Source: Clostridia bacterium
Lineage (GTDB): Bacteria; Bacillota; Clostridia; Oscillospirales; Acutalibacteraceae
Direction of reading: 5' to 3'
Length of the DNA stretch: 35,221 bases
NCBI GenBank assembly: GCA_017402845.1
Contig: JAFPLH010000108.1
Span: 1-35,221, forward strand
In this document: positions 14,430 to 23,386 of the stretch, piece by piece
Numbering within the stretch: position 1 is the stretch's first letter
Layout: every line of letters begins with the position of its first letter
The notes under the pieces: generated by a model
What the model was told of the DNA's origin: nothing
The model's input: the letters and a program-made list of their open reading frames with translations, nothing else
The model's database searches: none
Made by a program: the position numbers and the translations under genes

Positions 14430-16490
14430 TTGATAACGTGTAAGTTGTGTGGTACTTCTAACGAAGCAAAATCCTCCGTATGCAAGAAATGCGGAGTTCC
14501 TCTGAGAGAGAGGACAAAACAAAGTATAAAAAATAGTTCCAAAGAGATCTATTCCAGCAGAAAGCCGCAGGATAGCTTTATAGATTTGGATGATAACAAA
14601 GATGTATTTTCTTCAAGGAAAAAATACGAGATAGCCAGAAAAGAAAAGGTATTAGGAAAGATTTACGAGCGTGAGCTTGAATTGGGGGATGCGCCCCTTA
14701 CACCATATACATTTGAAGAGAATACCGCAAAAAATGAAAATGAAACTGTCGAAACAGTTCAGCCGTTGGTAATAAATCGTATAAATACGTCTGATATAGT
14801 AGGCGCAAAGAATACGTTTGTTCCTCGTGATACCGGATACGGTACTGTCGAACACCGAAAAGCCGGAAATAATACAAATAAGAACAATAATAAAAAGAAA
14901 AAGCAAAATAACAAGCAGAACAATAAGAATGATTCTGTGGTCAGTATACCGCAAAGAGAGTTAAAGCCGGTAGATACTCAAAAAATAGCGGCACAGCAGC
15001 AAGCAAGAGAAAGACGTGCAAAGGCTGCCTTTGCTGCAAGAAATAACATTCGCAGGCAGGATAATACTGTTAAGAATAATGAAAGCTCATCCACAGCAAA
15101 GCAAAGCTCAGATGACGTAACCGAGCAAAAAACAAAGGTTATCGAGCTTGAAAAAACAAAAAAAGCAAGCTCACAAAATGACGATGTAAAAACTTTTGAG
15201 CGTAAACCAAAGAAGCCTGTTCGTCAGAATACGGGTGTAAAGGTCAGCGAACGTCCGGTAAACAATTCTATCAGCAGCGATCTTGAAGATAAAAAGAGAA
15301 GCGTCAAGCCTGTCGAAAAGAAAAAAACGGCCGGTGAGCGTTTGAACGACTCTGAAAAAGCTGCTCCGGCTATTCTAAAAAAAGACGATAGTTTAAAGAA
15401 ACGTTATGATGTGACGCCAGACAAAACTATTACTTCTGAGGCAGAACAAGAGCTTTTGAATGCTGTTAAAATCACTCTTACTGAGAATGATTCCGAAAAA
15501 GAGAAGAAAGAAAAAATAACTGTTCAGGAGAAAAAAGCTGTTATATCAAAGTCTGCTGAAACTGCCGAGAATGAAGCAGAGGTAGAGCCGATAAATACAG
15601 TTAACACCAAAGAAAAATCTGCTGCCGAGAATACCGCAGAGAAACCAAGGGTAAAACCTGTAAAGACGGTCAAAACAGAGGATAAACCGACTGCCGAGAA
15701 TACCGCAGAGAAACCGAGGTTAAAACCTGTAAAGACGGTTAAAACAGAGGATAAACCGGCTGCCGAGAATACCGCAGAGAAACGGAGGTTAAAACCTGTA
15801 ACGACGGTTAAAACAGAGGATAAACCGGCTGCTGAGAGTACCTCAGAAAAACCAAGGGTAAAACCTGTAAAGACGGTTAAAACAGAGGATAAACCGGCTG
15901 CCGAGAATACCGCAGAAGAAACAAAGACTGCACCGATAAAGACAGCTAAAACCGAGAAAAAAGCAGATACCGAAAAATCAGGGGAAACTGCTGATACTGA
16001 AACAAAAGCAAGATCGGGCAAAACTGCAAACAGCGCTAATTCAGCAAAAACAAAGAAGAAAGTGTTTAGTGATGAAGATATCGCAGCCAACAAGTATTAT
16101 GCCTCGTGTGCATACTTTGGCGTATTGCTGCTGCTGCCGTTTCTTAAACGCAAAGAGTCAAAGTTTTGCAGAGCGCATACCAAACAGGGAACGGCTGTAT
16201 TTGTATATTCTCTGATAGTTGAGCTTATTTCTTTGCTGCTTGTGATCGGATTGCGTGCACTTCTCGTGTGGGTGCTTGGCATGCCTTATGCAGTATATTC
16301 TGTGCTTATGATTGTTGTATTCTCTGCTATGTGTGTACTATTGGTTATACCTGCTTTTAGTGGAGCCAAAAATGCCTTTAGCGGAAAATATAAGTCAGTT
16401 CCGATAGCAGGCAAATTTGTAAAGAAAAAAAGTACAGGCAAAAAGAAAAGCAGTCAAAAAAAGGCTAAATCGCCCAAAGAAAAAGAATAA
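14430..16490 (+). CDS. Zinc-ribbon, low-complexity and membrane protein
   Basis: A protein of about 686 residues of unknown function. The N-terminal 25 residues are a zinc ribbon with Cys4, Cys7, Cys18 and Cys21 (ITCKLCGTSNEAKSSVCKKCG). A long Lys/Glu/Thr/Asn-rich disordered region (about 30-550) includes 23-residue tandem repeats. The C-terminal 130 residues hold three or more hydrophobic helices: YYASCAYFGVLLLLPFL, a helix after FCRAHTKQGTAVFVYSLIVE, and VLMIVVFSAMCVLLVIPAF. These resemble DUF4870/Tic20-like membrane domains, followed by a very basic tail. TTG 14430 is chosen because GGAGGGG lies 6 nt before it and it starts exactly at the zinc ribbon; the frame also has TTG at 14403. A terminator follows. 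Confidence 0.8.
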   Translation: MITCKLCGTSNEAKSSVCKKCGVPLRERTKQSIKNSSKEIYSSRKPQDSFIDLDDNKDVFSSRKKYEIARKEKVLGKIYERELELGDAPLTPYTFEENTAKNENETVETVQPLVINRINTSDIVGAKNTFVPRDTGYGTVEHRKAGNNTNKNNNKKKKQNNKQNNKNDSVVSIPQRELKPVDTQKIAAQQQARERRAKAAFAARNNIRRQDNTVKNNESSSTAKQSSDDVTEQKTKVIELEKTKKASSQNDDVKTFERKPKKPVRQNTGVKVSERPVNNSISSDLEDKKRSVKPVEKKKTAGERLNDSEKAAPAILKKDDSLKKRYDVTPDKTITSEAEQELLNAVKITLTENDSEKEKKEKITVQEKKAVISKSAETAENEAEVEPINTVNTKEKSAAENTAEKPRVKPVKTVKTEDKPTAENTAEKPRLKPVKTVKTEDKPAAENTAEKRRLKPVTTVKTEDKPAAESTSEKPRVKPVKTVKTEDKPAAENTAEETKTAPIKTAKTEKKADTEKSGETADTETKARSGKTANSANSAKTKKKVFSDEDIAANKYYASCAYFGVLLLLPFLKRKESKFCRAHTKQGTAVFVYSLIVELISLLLVIGLRALLVWVLGMPYAVYSVLMIVVFSAMCVLLVIPAFSGAKNAFSGKYKSVPIAGKFVKKKSTGKKKSSQKKAKSPKEKE
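15627..15902 (+). repeat. Four 69-bp tandem coding repeats
   Basis: Units start at 15627, 15696, 15765 and 15834, each encoding 23 residues of the form ENTAEKPRxKPVKTVKTEDK plus PAA. A fifth degraded unit follows at 15903-15971, and the repeat KS/AAENTAE also marks the left flank. Near-identity at the DNA level indicates recent expansion, and copy number probably varies between strains. Confidence 0.92.
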
Positions 16491-16508
16491 TAAAGATCAG
16501 AGCTTTAC

Positions 16509-16545
16509 AAAAATGCGAGTCGTATGTATTCGGCTCGCATTGTTT
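16509..16545 (+). terminator. Terminator after the zinc-ribbon gene
   Basis: AATGCGAG pairs with CTCGCATT around a 14-nt loop, followed by GTTTTT. It overlaps the 5' extension of the next frame, which argues for the internal start of that gene at 16581. Confidence 0.85.
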
Positions 16546-16580
16546 TTGGGCGGTGTTGCCTCAAAGGAGTTGCAATTATT

Positions 16581-17924
16581 ATGAATGAATTACCGATAGA
16601 CTTTACCGAGCAAATGCATAAACTGCTTGGTGAAAGTGATTATAATGCTTTTTTGCAAACCGCAAACGATCCGCCGTTTAGAGGAGTCAGGGTAAACACG
16701 TTAAAATGCTCTGTTGAAAAGGCTTGCAGGTTTCTTCCTTTTTTAACAGAACAGTCGCCGTTTTGCAAAGAAAGCTTTTATCTGCCGCAAAACATAAAAA
16801 GCATTGGCGACGAACCTTTTCATCACGCAGGAGCATTTTATGTACAAGAACCGAGTGCGTCTGCCGCAGTTACAGTTCTTGACGTTCAGCCGCATGAAAA
16901 GGTGCTTGATCTGTGTGCAGCCCCCGGAGGTAAATCAACTCAGATCGCAGCGGCTTTGAATTCAACAGGTCTGCTGTGGTGCAATGAGATAGTAAAAAGT
17001 CGTGCAATGATATTGTTATCTAACATTGAACGCATGGGTGTATCAAATGCGGTAGTTTCAAGCTGTCATCCGGATATATTGTGTAACAGCTTAAACGGAT
17101 TTTTTGACAAGGTGCTTGTAGACGCTCCTTGTTCAGGTGAGGGAATGTTCCGCAAAGATCCGTCAGCCATAGCAGAGTGGTCTGCCGAACATTCAAAGTC
17201 GTGCGCAGTACGTCAGACAGCAGTTCTCGAAAGTGCCTGCAAAGCTTTAAAAGACGGCGGTACTCTTGTATACTCGACATGTACATTTTCGGTGTATGAA
17301 AACGAAGATGTCATTACGGGCTTTCTGAAAAATCACCCCGAATTCGAGCTTGCCGACTGTTGTGCGGCATTTGGAAAAAGAGCATTAGAAAAGGCTGTGC
17401 GTATATTGCCTCAGCATGGAGGAGAGGGACATTTTGTCGCTAAACTGGTAAAGAAAGGCAAGCTTTATTCCGATACCGAGTATACTAATAGCAGCAACTC
17501 AGTATTCCCCGAAAAAAAGGCTGCACTTTCTATGTATGACGAGATATTCAACAAAAGAGTATTCGGAGAGGTACTCATTAAGACAGGCGATAAAGTACTA
17601 TTGCTGCCGGAAACTGAGCTGCCGCCGCTTTCGGGTTTAGGCGTGATAAGGGCAGGTCTATTGTTGGGCGAGATAAAAAAGAACCGCATAGAGCCGTGTC
17701 ATTCACTGTTTATGGCAGGAAAGAAAGAGTATTTTAACAATTTCGTTGATTTGGAGTACAACAGCGATATACTAAAGCAATATCTTCGCGGAGAAGAAAT
17801 AGAGATCAACGGTATGATTAAAGGATATACGGCGGTACTATGCGAGGGGATCTCCACAGGCTTCGGAAAAGCTTCGGGGGGTGTACTGAAAAACCGTTAT
17901 CCCAAGGGACTAAGAAGTAAGTGA
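16581..17924 (+). CDS. RsmF/RsmB-type rRNA cytosine-C5 methyltransferase
   Basis: SAM-dependent enzyme that methylates C5 of a cytosine in 16S rRNA. The 447-residue protein contains an N-terminal RsmF-like domain, the SAM motif LDLCAAPGGKSTQIAA (motif I), motif IV VDAPCSGEGMFRKDP with a catalytic-type Cys, and motif VI STCTFSVYENEDV with the second Cys. A C-terminal domain (about 300-447) has a PUA-like tail with INGMIKGYTAVLCEGISTGFGK, the RsmF/YebU layout. ATG 16581 is preferred over an in-frame ATG at 16524, which lies inside the preceding terminator; AAAGGAG is 11 nt upstream. rsmA follows 10 nt after the stop, forming an rRNA methylation pair. Confidence 0.92.
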   Translation: MNELPIDFTEQMHKLLGESDYNAFLQTANDPPFRGVRVNTLKCSVEKACRFLPFLTEQSPFCKESFYLPQNIKSIGDEPFHHAGAFYVQEPSASAAVTVLDVQPHEKVLDLCAAPGGKSTQIAAALNSTGLLWCNEIVKSRAMILLSNIERMGVSNAVVSSCHPDILCNSLNGFFDKVLVDAPCSGEGMFRKDPSAIAEWSAEHSKSCAVRQTAVLESACKALKDGGTLVYSTCTFSVYENEDVITGFLKNHPEFELADCCAAFGKRALEKAVRILPQHGGEGHFVAKLVKKGKLYSDTEYTNSSNSVFPEKKAALSMYDEIFNKRVFGEVLIKTGDKVLLLPETELPPLSGLGVIRAGLLLGEIKKNRIEPCHSLFMAGKKEYFNNFVDLEYNSDILKQYLRGEEIEINGMIKGYTAVLCEGISTGFGKASGGVLKNRYPKGLRSK

Positions 17925-17934
17925 GGTGTATAAA

Positions 17935-18822
17935 ATGGATAAGCTTTCCGATATAGGTACAATAAAAGAGATACTTGCAAAATATGGTTTTTCTTTTTCA
18001 AAGGCATTGGGACAGAATTTTCTTGTTAATCCGTCAGTTTGCCCACGCATGGCAGAAAACAGCGGCGCCGATAAAGGCGTTGGAGTTATAGAGGTAGGTC
18101 CCGGAATAGGAGTGCTTACATGCGAGCTTGCAAAACGTGCTGAAAAGGTAGTTGCCGTTGAGCTTGATAAAAGGCTTTTACCGGTGCTTGAAGATACACT
18201 TTCCGAGTATGATAATATAAAGGTAATAAATGCAGATATCTTAAAATTAGATCTGCATAAGCTTATCAAAGAGGAGTTTGAGGGGCTTGACGTTGTTGTG
18301 TGTGCTAATTTGCCGTACTATATAACATCACCCGTAATAATGAAGCTGCTTGAAGATAAGCTGCCTATTCGTTCGATCACGGTAATGGTACAAAAAGAAG
18401 CCGCTGATCGTTTATGTGCGGCTTTGGGTACAAGACAGGCGGGCGCAGTTACAGCGGCTGTAAACTACTACGCAAGACCGGAAATGCTTTTTAAGGTATC
18501 GTCGGGCAGCTTTATGCCGCCGCCAAAGGTAGACAGTGCCGTGATTAAAATGACGCTGCACGACAAACCGCCCGTAGATGTTAATAGTGAAGAATTAATG
18601 TTTCGGGTAATAAAGGCGTCATTTGCCCAGCGAAGAAAAACAATACTCAACAGTTTATCCAACGGGTTTGGAAAGGATAAAAGCAGCGTGTCTCAGGCTT
18701 TGGAAAAAGCAAATATCAGTAAAACATCAAGAGCCGAGCAATTGACGCTTGATGACTTTGCAAGGCTTGCGAATGAGCTTTTGATATATTCTAAAGAAAC
18801 GAGTGATGATCTTGACGTATAA
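17935..18822 (+). CDS. rsmA: 16S rRNA (A1518/A1519-N6) dimethyltransferase
   Basis: KsgA enzyme that dimethylates two adjacent adenines in the 16S rRNA 3' helix during 30S maturation. The 295 residues show FSKALGQNFLVNPSVCPRM, SAM motif VIEVGPGIGVLTCELA, acidic VVAVELDKRL, DILKLDL, motif IV NLPYYITSPVIMKLL and GSFMPPPKVDSAVI, all family signatures. ATG 17935 is used rather than the in-frame GTG at 17926 because GAGGTG (which contains that GTG) is its ribosome binding site. folC begins within its last codons. Confidence 0.97.
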   Translation: MDKLSDIGTIKEILAKYGFSFSKALGQNFLVNPSVCPRMAENSGADKGVGVIEVGPGIGVLTCELAKRAEKVVAVELDKRLLPVLEDTLSEYDNIKVINADILKLDLHKLIKEEFEGLDVVVCANLPYYITSPVIMKLLEDKLPIRSITVMVQKEAADRLCAALGTRQAGAVTAAVNYYARPEMLFKVSSGSFMPPPKVDSAVIKMTLHDKPPVDVNSEELMFRVIKASFAQRRKTILNSLSNGFGKDKSSVSQALEKANISKTSRAEQLTLDDFARLANELLIYSKETSDDLDV

Positions 18823-20107
18823 AGAAGCATTGGAAAAAATAGATTCTCTGCTTGTGTTCGGTTCACATCCCGGACTTGACAGAATAAAAAAGCTGCTTGA
18901 TCTTACGGGTAATCCGCAGGATAAGCTTAAATATGTACATGTCGCAGGTACGAACGGAAAAGGCTCTGTCAGCAATATGACAGCAAGTATATTAAAAAAC
19001 GCAGGGTATAAAACAGGATTGTTTACCTCTCCTCATATAACAGGTTTCGGAGAAAGAATGCAGATAAACAACGAACAGATTACGGAAGCAGACATTATAT
19101 CATTAACCGAAAGACTATTTCCGTTTGTACAAAGTATGAATGAGAAAGGCGAGATAATTACAGAGTTTGAGTTTGTAACTGTAATGGCATTTCATTATTT
19201 TGCTGAACAGAAATGCGATGTTGTTGTGCTTGAAACCGGTCTTGGCGGACGCCTTGACGCAACAAACGTAATAAAAAAGCCGCTTTGCAGTGTTATTACC
19301 TCAATTTCTTTAGATCATACCGCCGTACTTGGCGATACGCTTTCAAAGATAGCTTTTGAAAAGTGCGGAATAATAAAAGAAAACTCAAAAACAGTTTTCG
19401 CCACACAAGAGGATGAAGTAAACGAGGTGGTATTCACAACTGCATGTGAACGAAAAAACGTTCTTTATACGCCTGTAAATTTGTCTGTACTCGACAGCGA
19501 TATTAGCGGTACAACAGTTGAGTATTCGGGCGTAAAGATAAAGCTGCCCCTGCTTGGTCAACATCAGGTGAAGAATATGCAGCTTGTGTTAAGCGTTGTA
19601 TCAGCACTTAAAGAAAGCGGTTTATCTATCAGTGAAGAAAATGTAAAGCAGGGTATTGAAAGTGTAATAATGCCTGCAAGATTTGAGCTGTTTTCAAAAG
19701 AGCCTTTGATAATAGTTGACGGCGCACACAATCCGGGCGGCTGCAAAGCGTTGGCGTGTGCGGTTGACAGATATTTGTCTGATAAAAAAATCGTTTGTAT
19801 AATGGGAATGCTTAAAGACAAAGACAGCGGTACTGCAATAGAATATCTGAGAGGAAAATTCTGTAAAGTTATAACAACGTCAGTTGCAAACAGTCCACGC
19901 AGACAAACAGCAGAGGAGCTGAAATCAAAAGCAAAAGACGTATTTACCGATATAACAGCGTGTGAGGACTATAAACAGGCGGTTGATCTTGCGCTTGAAA
20001 TTGCAAAGCAGGAGCAAAATTCGGCTGTACTTGTTTGTGGCTCACTTTATCTTGCTTCTGATATTCGTGTATATTTGAGTGAAAGATTGAATAAAGAGCA
20101 CCTCTAA
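18806..20107 (+). CDS. folC: Folylpolyglutamate synthase/dihydrofolate synthase
   Basis: Mur-ligase family enzyme that adds glutamate to dihydropteroate or folates. The product is about 433 residues, the usual length. It has P-loop VHVAGTNGKGSVS (about 45-56), FTSPHITGFGERM, VLETGLGGRLDATNV, SISLDHTAVLGDTLSKIA, EKCGIIKE and the second-domain motif VDGAHNPGGCKAL. The start is uncertain: ATG 18806, GTG 18803 and TTG 18812 are all in frame and overlap the end of rsmA, so translation is likely coupled. Its transcription terminator has been split by a MITE (20132-20301). Confidence 0.95.
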   Translation: MILTYKEALEKIDSLLVFGSHPGLDRIKKLLDLTGNPQDKLKYVHVAGTNGKGSVSNMTASILKNAGYKTGLFTSPHITGFGERMQINNEQITEADIISLTERLFPFVQSMNEKGEIITEFEFVTVMAFHYFAEQKCDVVVLETGLGGRLDATNVIKKPLCSVITSISLDHTAVLGDTLSKIAFEKCGIIKENSKTVFATQEDEVNEVVFTTACERKNVLYTPVNLSVLDSDISGTTVEYSGVKIKLPLLGQHQVKNMQLVLSVVSALKESGLSISEENVKQGIESVIMPARFELFSKEPLIIVDGAHNPGGCKALACAVDRYLSDKKIVCIMGMLKDKDSGTAIEYLRGKFCKVITTSVANSPRRQTAEELKSKAKDVFTDITACEDYKQAVDLALEIAKQEQNSAVLVCGSLYLASDIRVYLSERLNKEHL

Positions 20108-20113
20108 ATAATT

Positions 20114-20326
20114 ATCCGCCCGAAAGGTTCAGGAAACACTGATTAAATCGAGTGCCCGTATCACTTAGAATTTTTTCAGGCAAATTGTGCGAAAATCACG
20201 CCGGAATACTGACGTATTTCAAGTGATTTGAGTACAATTTGACGAAAAAGGCAAGCGAGATGGGTGCTCAGTTCGCAGGACGTGATTTATTCAGTGGTTC
20301 CTTAATTTCTATCGGGCGGATTTTTA
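20114..20326. terminator. Bidirectional terminator split by a MITE
   Basis: ATCCGCCCGA (20114-20123) and TCGGGCGGAT (20312-20321) are perfect complements, with A/T tracts outside both arms. They lie between convergent folC and the small membrane protein gene. The 170-bp element at 20132-20301 sits entirely inside the loop. Without it the loop would be about 14-18 nt. Confidence 0.8.
20132..20301 (+). mobile_element. MITE-like palindromic element, copy 2
   Basis: A 170-bp copy, same orientation as copy 1. Ends are GGAAACACTGATTAAATC and GATTTATTCAGTGGTTCC (one T-to-G change in the right terminal repeat). Flanks are TTCA (20128-20131) and TTAA (20302-20305), a decayed 4-bp duplication matching at 3 of 4 positions. 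The palindromic internal structure and the core AATACTGACGTATTTCAA are intact. Confidence 0.82.
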
Positions 20327-20755
20327 TCAATCATTGTTTTTCTTTTTTTTGTTATTGTCTTTTTCGTCGTCCTCGTCGCTGTCGTCCTTTGCGTTTGACT
20401 GTTCTCCGAAGGATCTTCCTGTCAGCTTGTCATAGTAAGTGTATAGCTTTTGCGTGCCGTTTTCAAGATGATAATAGTGTATGATATAAGGAAATAAAAG
20501 CACCATTATCATTATAAAGAGCATAAGTATAGAAATAGATTTGAAATACACAAGAGCCACAAGTATTATTATAGCTGAAAGTGCAAATAAATGAGTTACG
20601 ATCAGATGTATCAGTCTTTCATGCTGGAAAAACTGAGTATGAACAAGCAGCTCTTTGATAAGCTTTTCTTTTTCTTCTTCACTCATCTTTGCAAGCTTTT
20701 CAGAGCTTGTTTGTTCTTCTATAAAAGCAAGAAAGTCGCATAGTCTTTTGTACAT
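20327..20755 (-). CDS. Small two-helix membrane protein, unknown function
   Basis: A 142-residue protein. Residues 1-45 are charged and helical (EEEKEKLIKELL). Two hydrophobic helices follow (about 50-68 LIVTHLFALSAIIILVALVYF and 72-90 SILMLFIMIMVLLFPYII), then a short amphipathic stretch and a very acidic-then-basic tail (DDSDEDDEKDNNKKKK). I do not recognise the family. AAAGGAG lies about 10 nt before the ATG. It is the last gene of the alr-polA unit, 15 nt after polA, so co-expression is likely but functional linkage is not shown. Confidence 0.75.
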   Translation of the reverse strand: MYKRLCDFLAFIEEQTSSEKLAKMSEEEKEKLIKELLVHTQFFQHERLIHLIVTHLFALSAIIILVALVYFKSISILMLFIMIMVLLFPYIIHYYHLENGTQKLYTYYDKLTGRSFGEQSNAKDDSDEDDEKDNNKKKKNND

Positions 20756-20770
20756 ATAATTATCACTCCT

Positions 20771-23368
20771 TTAAGCTTTTGCGTCATACCAGGTTTTTCC
20801 GACAGCGCCGTCTGCTGTCAATGGAACATGAAGGCTGACAGCAGATTCCATTTCTTCTGTCAGAATAGCTTTTGCTTTTTCTGCTTCTTCAATGGGTGCT
20901 TCGATGATAAGTTCATCGTGAACCTGTAAAATAAGCTTTGCTTTCATGTTTTCAGCTTTTAGTCTGTTGTATACTTTGATCATTGCGATTTTGATAATAT
21001 CAGCAGCAGTACCTTGAATAGGCATATTACGTGCGACTCTCTCACCAAACGAACGCAAATTGAAGTTTGAAGATGTAAGCTCAGGCAAATATCTTCTTCT
21101 TCCGAGCATTGTTTCTGCATAACCGAGCTCTTTAGCTTTTGAAACAGCATTATTCATAAAAGAATCTACTCCGCTGTAATGCTTCAGATAAGACTTGATG
21201 TAATTATCAGCCTCTTTGCGTGTTACGCCGATATCCTTTGAAAGAGAGAATGCCCCGATACCGTATACTATACCGAAATTAACGGCTTTTGCTCTGCTTC
21301 TCAAGGTAGAGTTTATCATATTTTCCGGCAGAGAAAAAACCTGTGAAGCCGTAACGGTGTGAATGTCTATTCCTTCGTTAAAGGCTTTTATCATCTCTTT
21401 GTCGTTTGAGATGTGTGCAAGCACTCGAAGTTCGATCTGAGAGTAATCAGCGTCAATAAGAACACAGCCCTCGTCCGCAGTAAAAAAACGGCGGAGTTCT
21501 TTTCCAACGGCAGTTTTTACCGGAATATTCTGTAAATTTGGTTCGAGAGATGAAATGCGCCCCGTTCGTGTTTCTGTTTGATTGAAAACAGAGTGTATTC
21601 GTCCTTTATCGTCGATAACCTTTACAAGGGCATCGCAATAGGTAGATTTCAGCTTTGTAAGTGAACGATATTCTAAGATCATATCTATTGCAGGGTGAGC
21701 ATATCGCAAGCCTTCGAGTACCTCTGCACTTGTGGAATATCCGCTTTTAGTTTTCTTTGAACCGGGCAGACCGAGCTTTACAAAGAGTGCCTCGCCGAGC
21801 TGTTTGGGTGAGTTTATGTTAAACTCATAGCCTACTGAATCATATATTTCTGCTTTTAATTTGTCGGCCTTTTCTCCGAGCAGCTTTCCGTAGTCATCAA
21901 TGCCCTTTGAGTCTATCTTAAAGCCGCAAAGCTCCATATCGGCAAGCACACAGGCAAGAGGTATCTCAATGTTATGAAGCAGATCAAGCTGATCGTTTTC
22001 AGCAAGCTTTTTGTTAAGCACATCGCATAAAGAGGGCAGATAAGCGGTGCAAGAAGCTGCTTCGCTGCTGTATAAGAGTGAGTCCTCATAATACTTGAGT
22101 ACAATGCCGTATTCCTCGCAAAGTCTGTTAGTATCGTATGAGCTTGCAGAAGGGTTCAGCAGATAGCCTGCAAGCTGAACATCAGTAACAATACTCTGAC
22201 ATTCGATATTGTTTGTTATAGCAAGTGCAAAAAGAGCTTTGCTGTTCGAGGTGTGCTTTTGTATTTCTGAGTTGGGAAGAATACTTCTGAGAATATCAAT
22301 TGCCTGATCGGCATCAAAAACATCAACACTATTTTCGCTTCTTGTATAAAGCTTGATAAGCTTGCCCGAATCCGTTTCGGTAATAAAGAAAGCCTTTTTT
22401 TCTTTTTTGATGTACTCAAGCGTTTTTGTGATGTCGGGTTCGGTGCATAACTTAGGCAGTTCAGAGGTCTGAGCTTCGGTCTCCTGGAGCTTGATATCAG
22501 AACGAAGCTCCCATTTCTTTATAAGCGAAAACAACTCCAGAGAAGCAAGCTTTCTTACTGCTTGCTGTGCATTGATATCACCGATTTTATATGCAGAGAG
22601 ATCACGTTCTATGGGTGCTTCACGGCTGATAGTACCGAGCATTTTACTCATAAATGCCAGGTCTTTTCCGGCAATAAGCTTTTTACGTATACCGGGCTTA
22701 ACATCAATAGTATCAATGTTGTCGTAAATATATTCGATATTGCCAAAACGCTGAATAAGGTCTTGAGCGCCCTTTTCACCGATACCCGGAACACCGGGAA
22801 TGTTATCAGAGGAATCTCCCTGAATAGCTTTAAGCTCAATCATTTGTACGGGGGTAACTCCGTATTTTTCTTTTATTTTTTCCGTATCGTATAATTCAGC
22901 TTCGGGCTTGCCTGCCTTTGTCGAGGCAAGTCTTACTGTAACATTATCAGAGATAAGCTGCAAAGAGTCACGGTCACCGGTAGCGATAACGCATTTTACA
23001 CCTGCTTTGTCGCATTCACCTGCAATAGTGCCGAGAATATCATCAGCTTCAAAGCCTTCACATTCAGTAAGCTTATACCCCAGAACGGAAAGAAGCTCTT
23101 TGAGCACAGGCATTTGAGAAGCAAGCTCCGGCGGCATACCCTTTCTGCCTGCTTTATACTCGCTGTATGCTTTGTGACGAAAGGTTGGAGCTTTGAGGTC
23201 AAAAGCGATACAAGCGCAGTCAGGCTGAACAGTTTCTTTTATTTTGTCGAGCATGGTCAAGAAACCGTAAATTGCATTTGTATACTGCCCGTCTTTGGTA
23301 GTGAGCAGTTTAATTCCGTAAAAGGCACGGTTTACGATACTGTTTCCGTCAACAGCCAAAAAAGTCAT
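20771..23368 (-). CDS. polA: DNA polymerase I
   Basis: Repair and Okazaki-fragment polymerase with 5'-nuclease activity. The 865 residues are ordered as follows. A FEN-type 5'-3' exonuclease spans about 1-290 (FLAVDGNSIVNRAFYG, ECEGFEADDILG, GDRDSLQL, IQGDSSDNIPGVPGIGEKGA). A degenerate 3'-5' exonuclease-like domain spans about 310-470. The polymerase spans about 480-865, with motif A DADYSQIELRVLAHIS, motif B RSRAKAVNFGIVYG and motif C QVHDELIIEAP. In the exonuclease region FITETDSG replaces the metal-binding F-D-x-E pattern, so proofreading is probably absent, as usual in Firmicutes. AGGTG precedes the ATG. Confidence 0.97.
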   Translation of the reverse strand: MTFLAVDGNSIVNRAFYGIKLLTTKDGQYTNAIYGFLTMLDKIKETVQPDCACIAFDLKAPTFRHKAYSEYKAGRKGMPPELASQMPVLKELLSVLGYKLTECEGFEADDILGTIAGECDKAGVKCVIATGDRDSLQLISDNVTVRLASTKAGKPEAELYDTEKIKEKYGVTPVQMIELKAIQGDSSDNIPGVPGIGEKGAQDLIQRFGNIEYIYDNIDTIDVKPGIRKKLIAGKDLAFMSKMLGTISREAPIERDLSAYKIGDINAQQAVRKLASLELFSLIKKWELRSDIKLQETEAQTSELPKLCTEPDITKTLEYIKKEKKAFFITETDSGKLIKLYTRSENSVDVFDADQAIDILRSILPNSEIQKHTSNSKALFALAITNNIECQSIVTDVQLAGYLLNPSASSYDTNRLCEEYGIVLKYYEDSLLYSSEAASCTAYLPSLCDVLNKKLAENDQLDLLHNIEIPLACVLADMELCGFKIDSKGIDDYGKLLGEKADKLKAEIYDSVGYEFNINSPKQLGEALFVKLGLPGSKKTKSGYSTSAEVLEGLRYAHPAIDMILEYRSLTKLKSTYCDALVKVIDDKGRIHSVFNQTETRTGRISSLEPNLQNIPVKTAVGKELRRFFTADEGCVLIDADYSQIELRVLAHISNDKEMIKAFNEGIDIHTVTASQVFSLPENMINSTLRSRAKAVNFGIVYGIGAFSLSKDIGVTRKEADNYIKSYLKHYSGVDSFMNNAVSKAKELGYAETMLGRRRYLPELTSSNFNLRSFGERVARNMPIQGTAADIIKIAMIKVYNRLKAENMKAKLILQVHDELIIEAPIEEAEKAKAILTEEMESAVSLHVPLTADGAVGKTWYDAKA

Positions 23369-23386
23369 AATAAATCACCTGCACAA

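Noticed and set aside
15524-16093. 189-codon minus-strand frame with FSAVFSAAGLSSVLTVFTGF repeats
   Set aside because: It is the antisense translation of the 69-bp repeats. Its hydrophobic repeats look striking but have no independent support.
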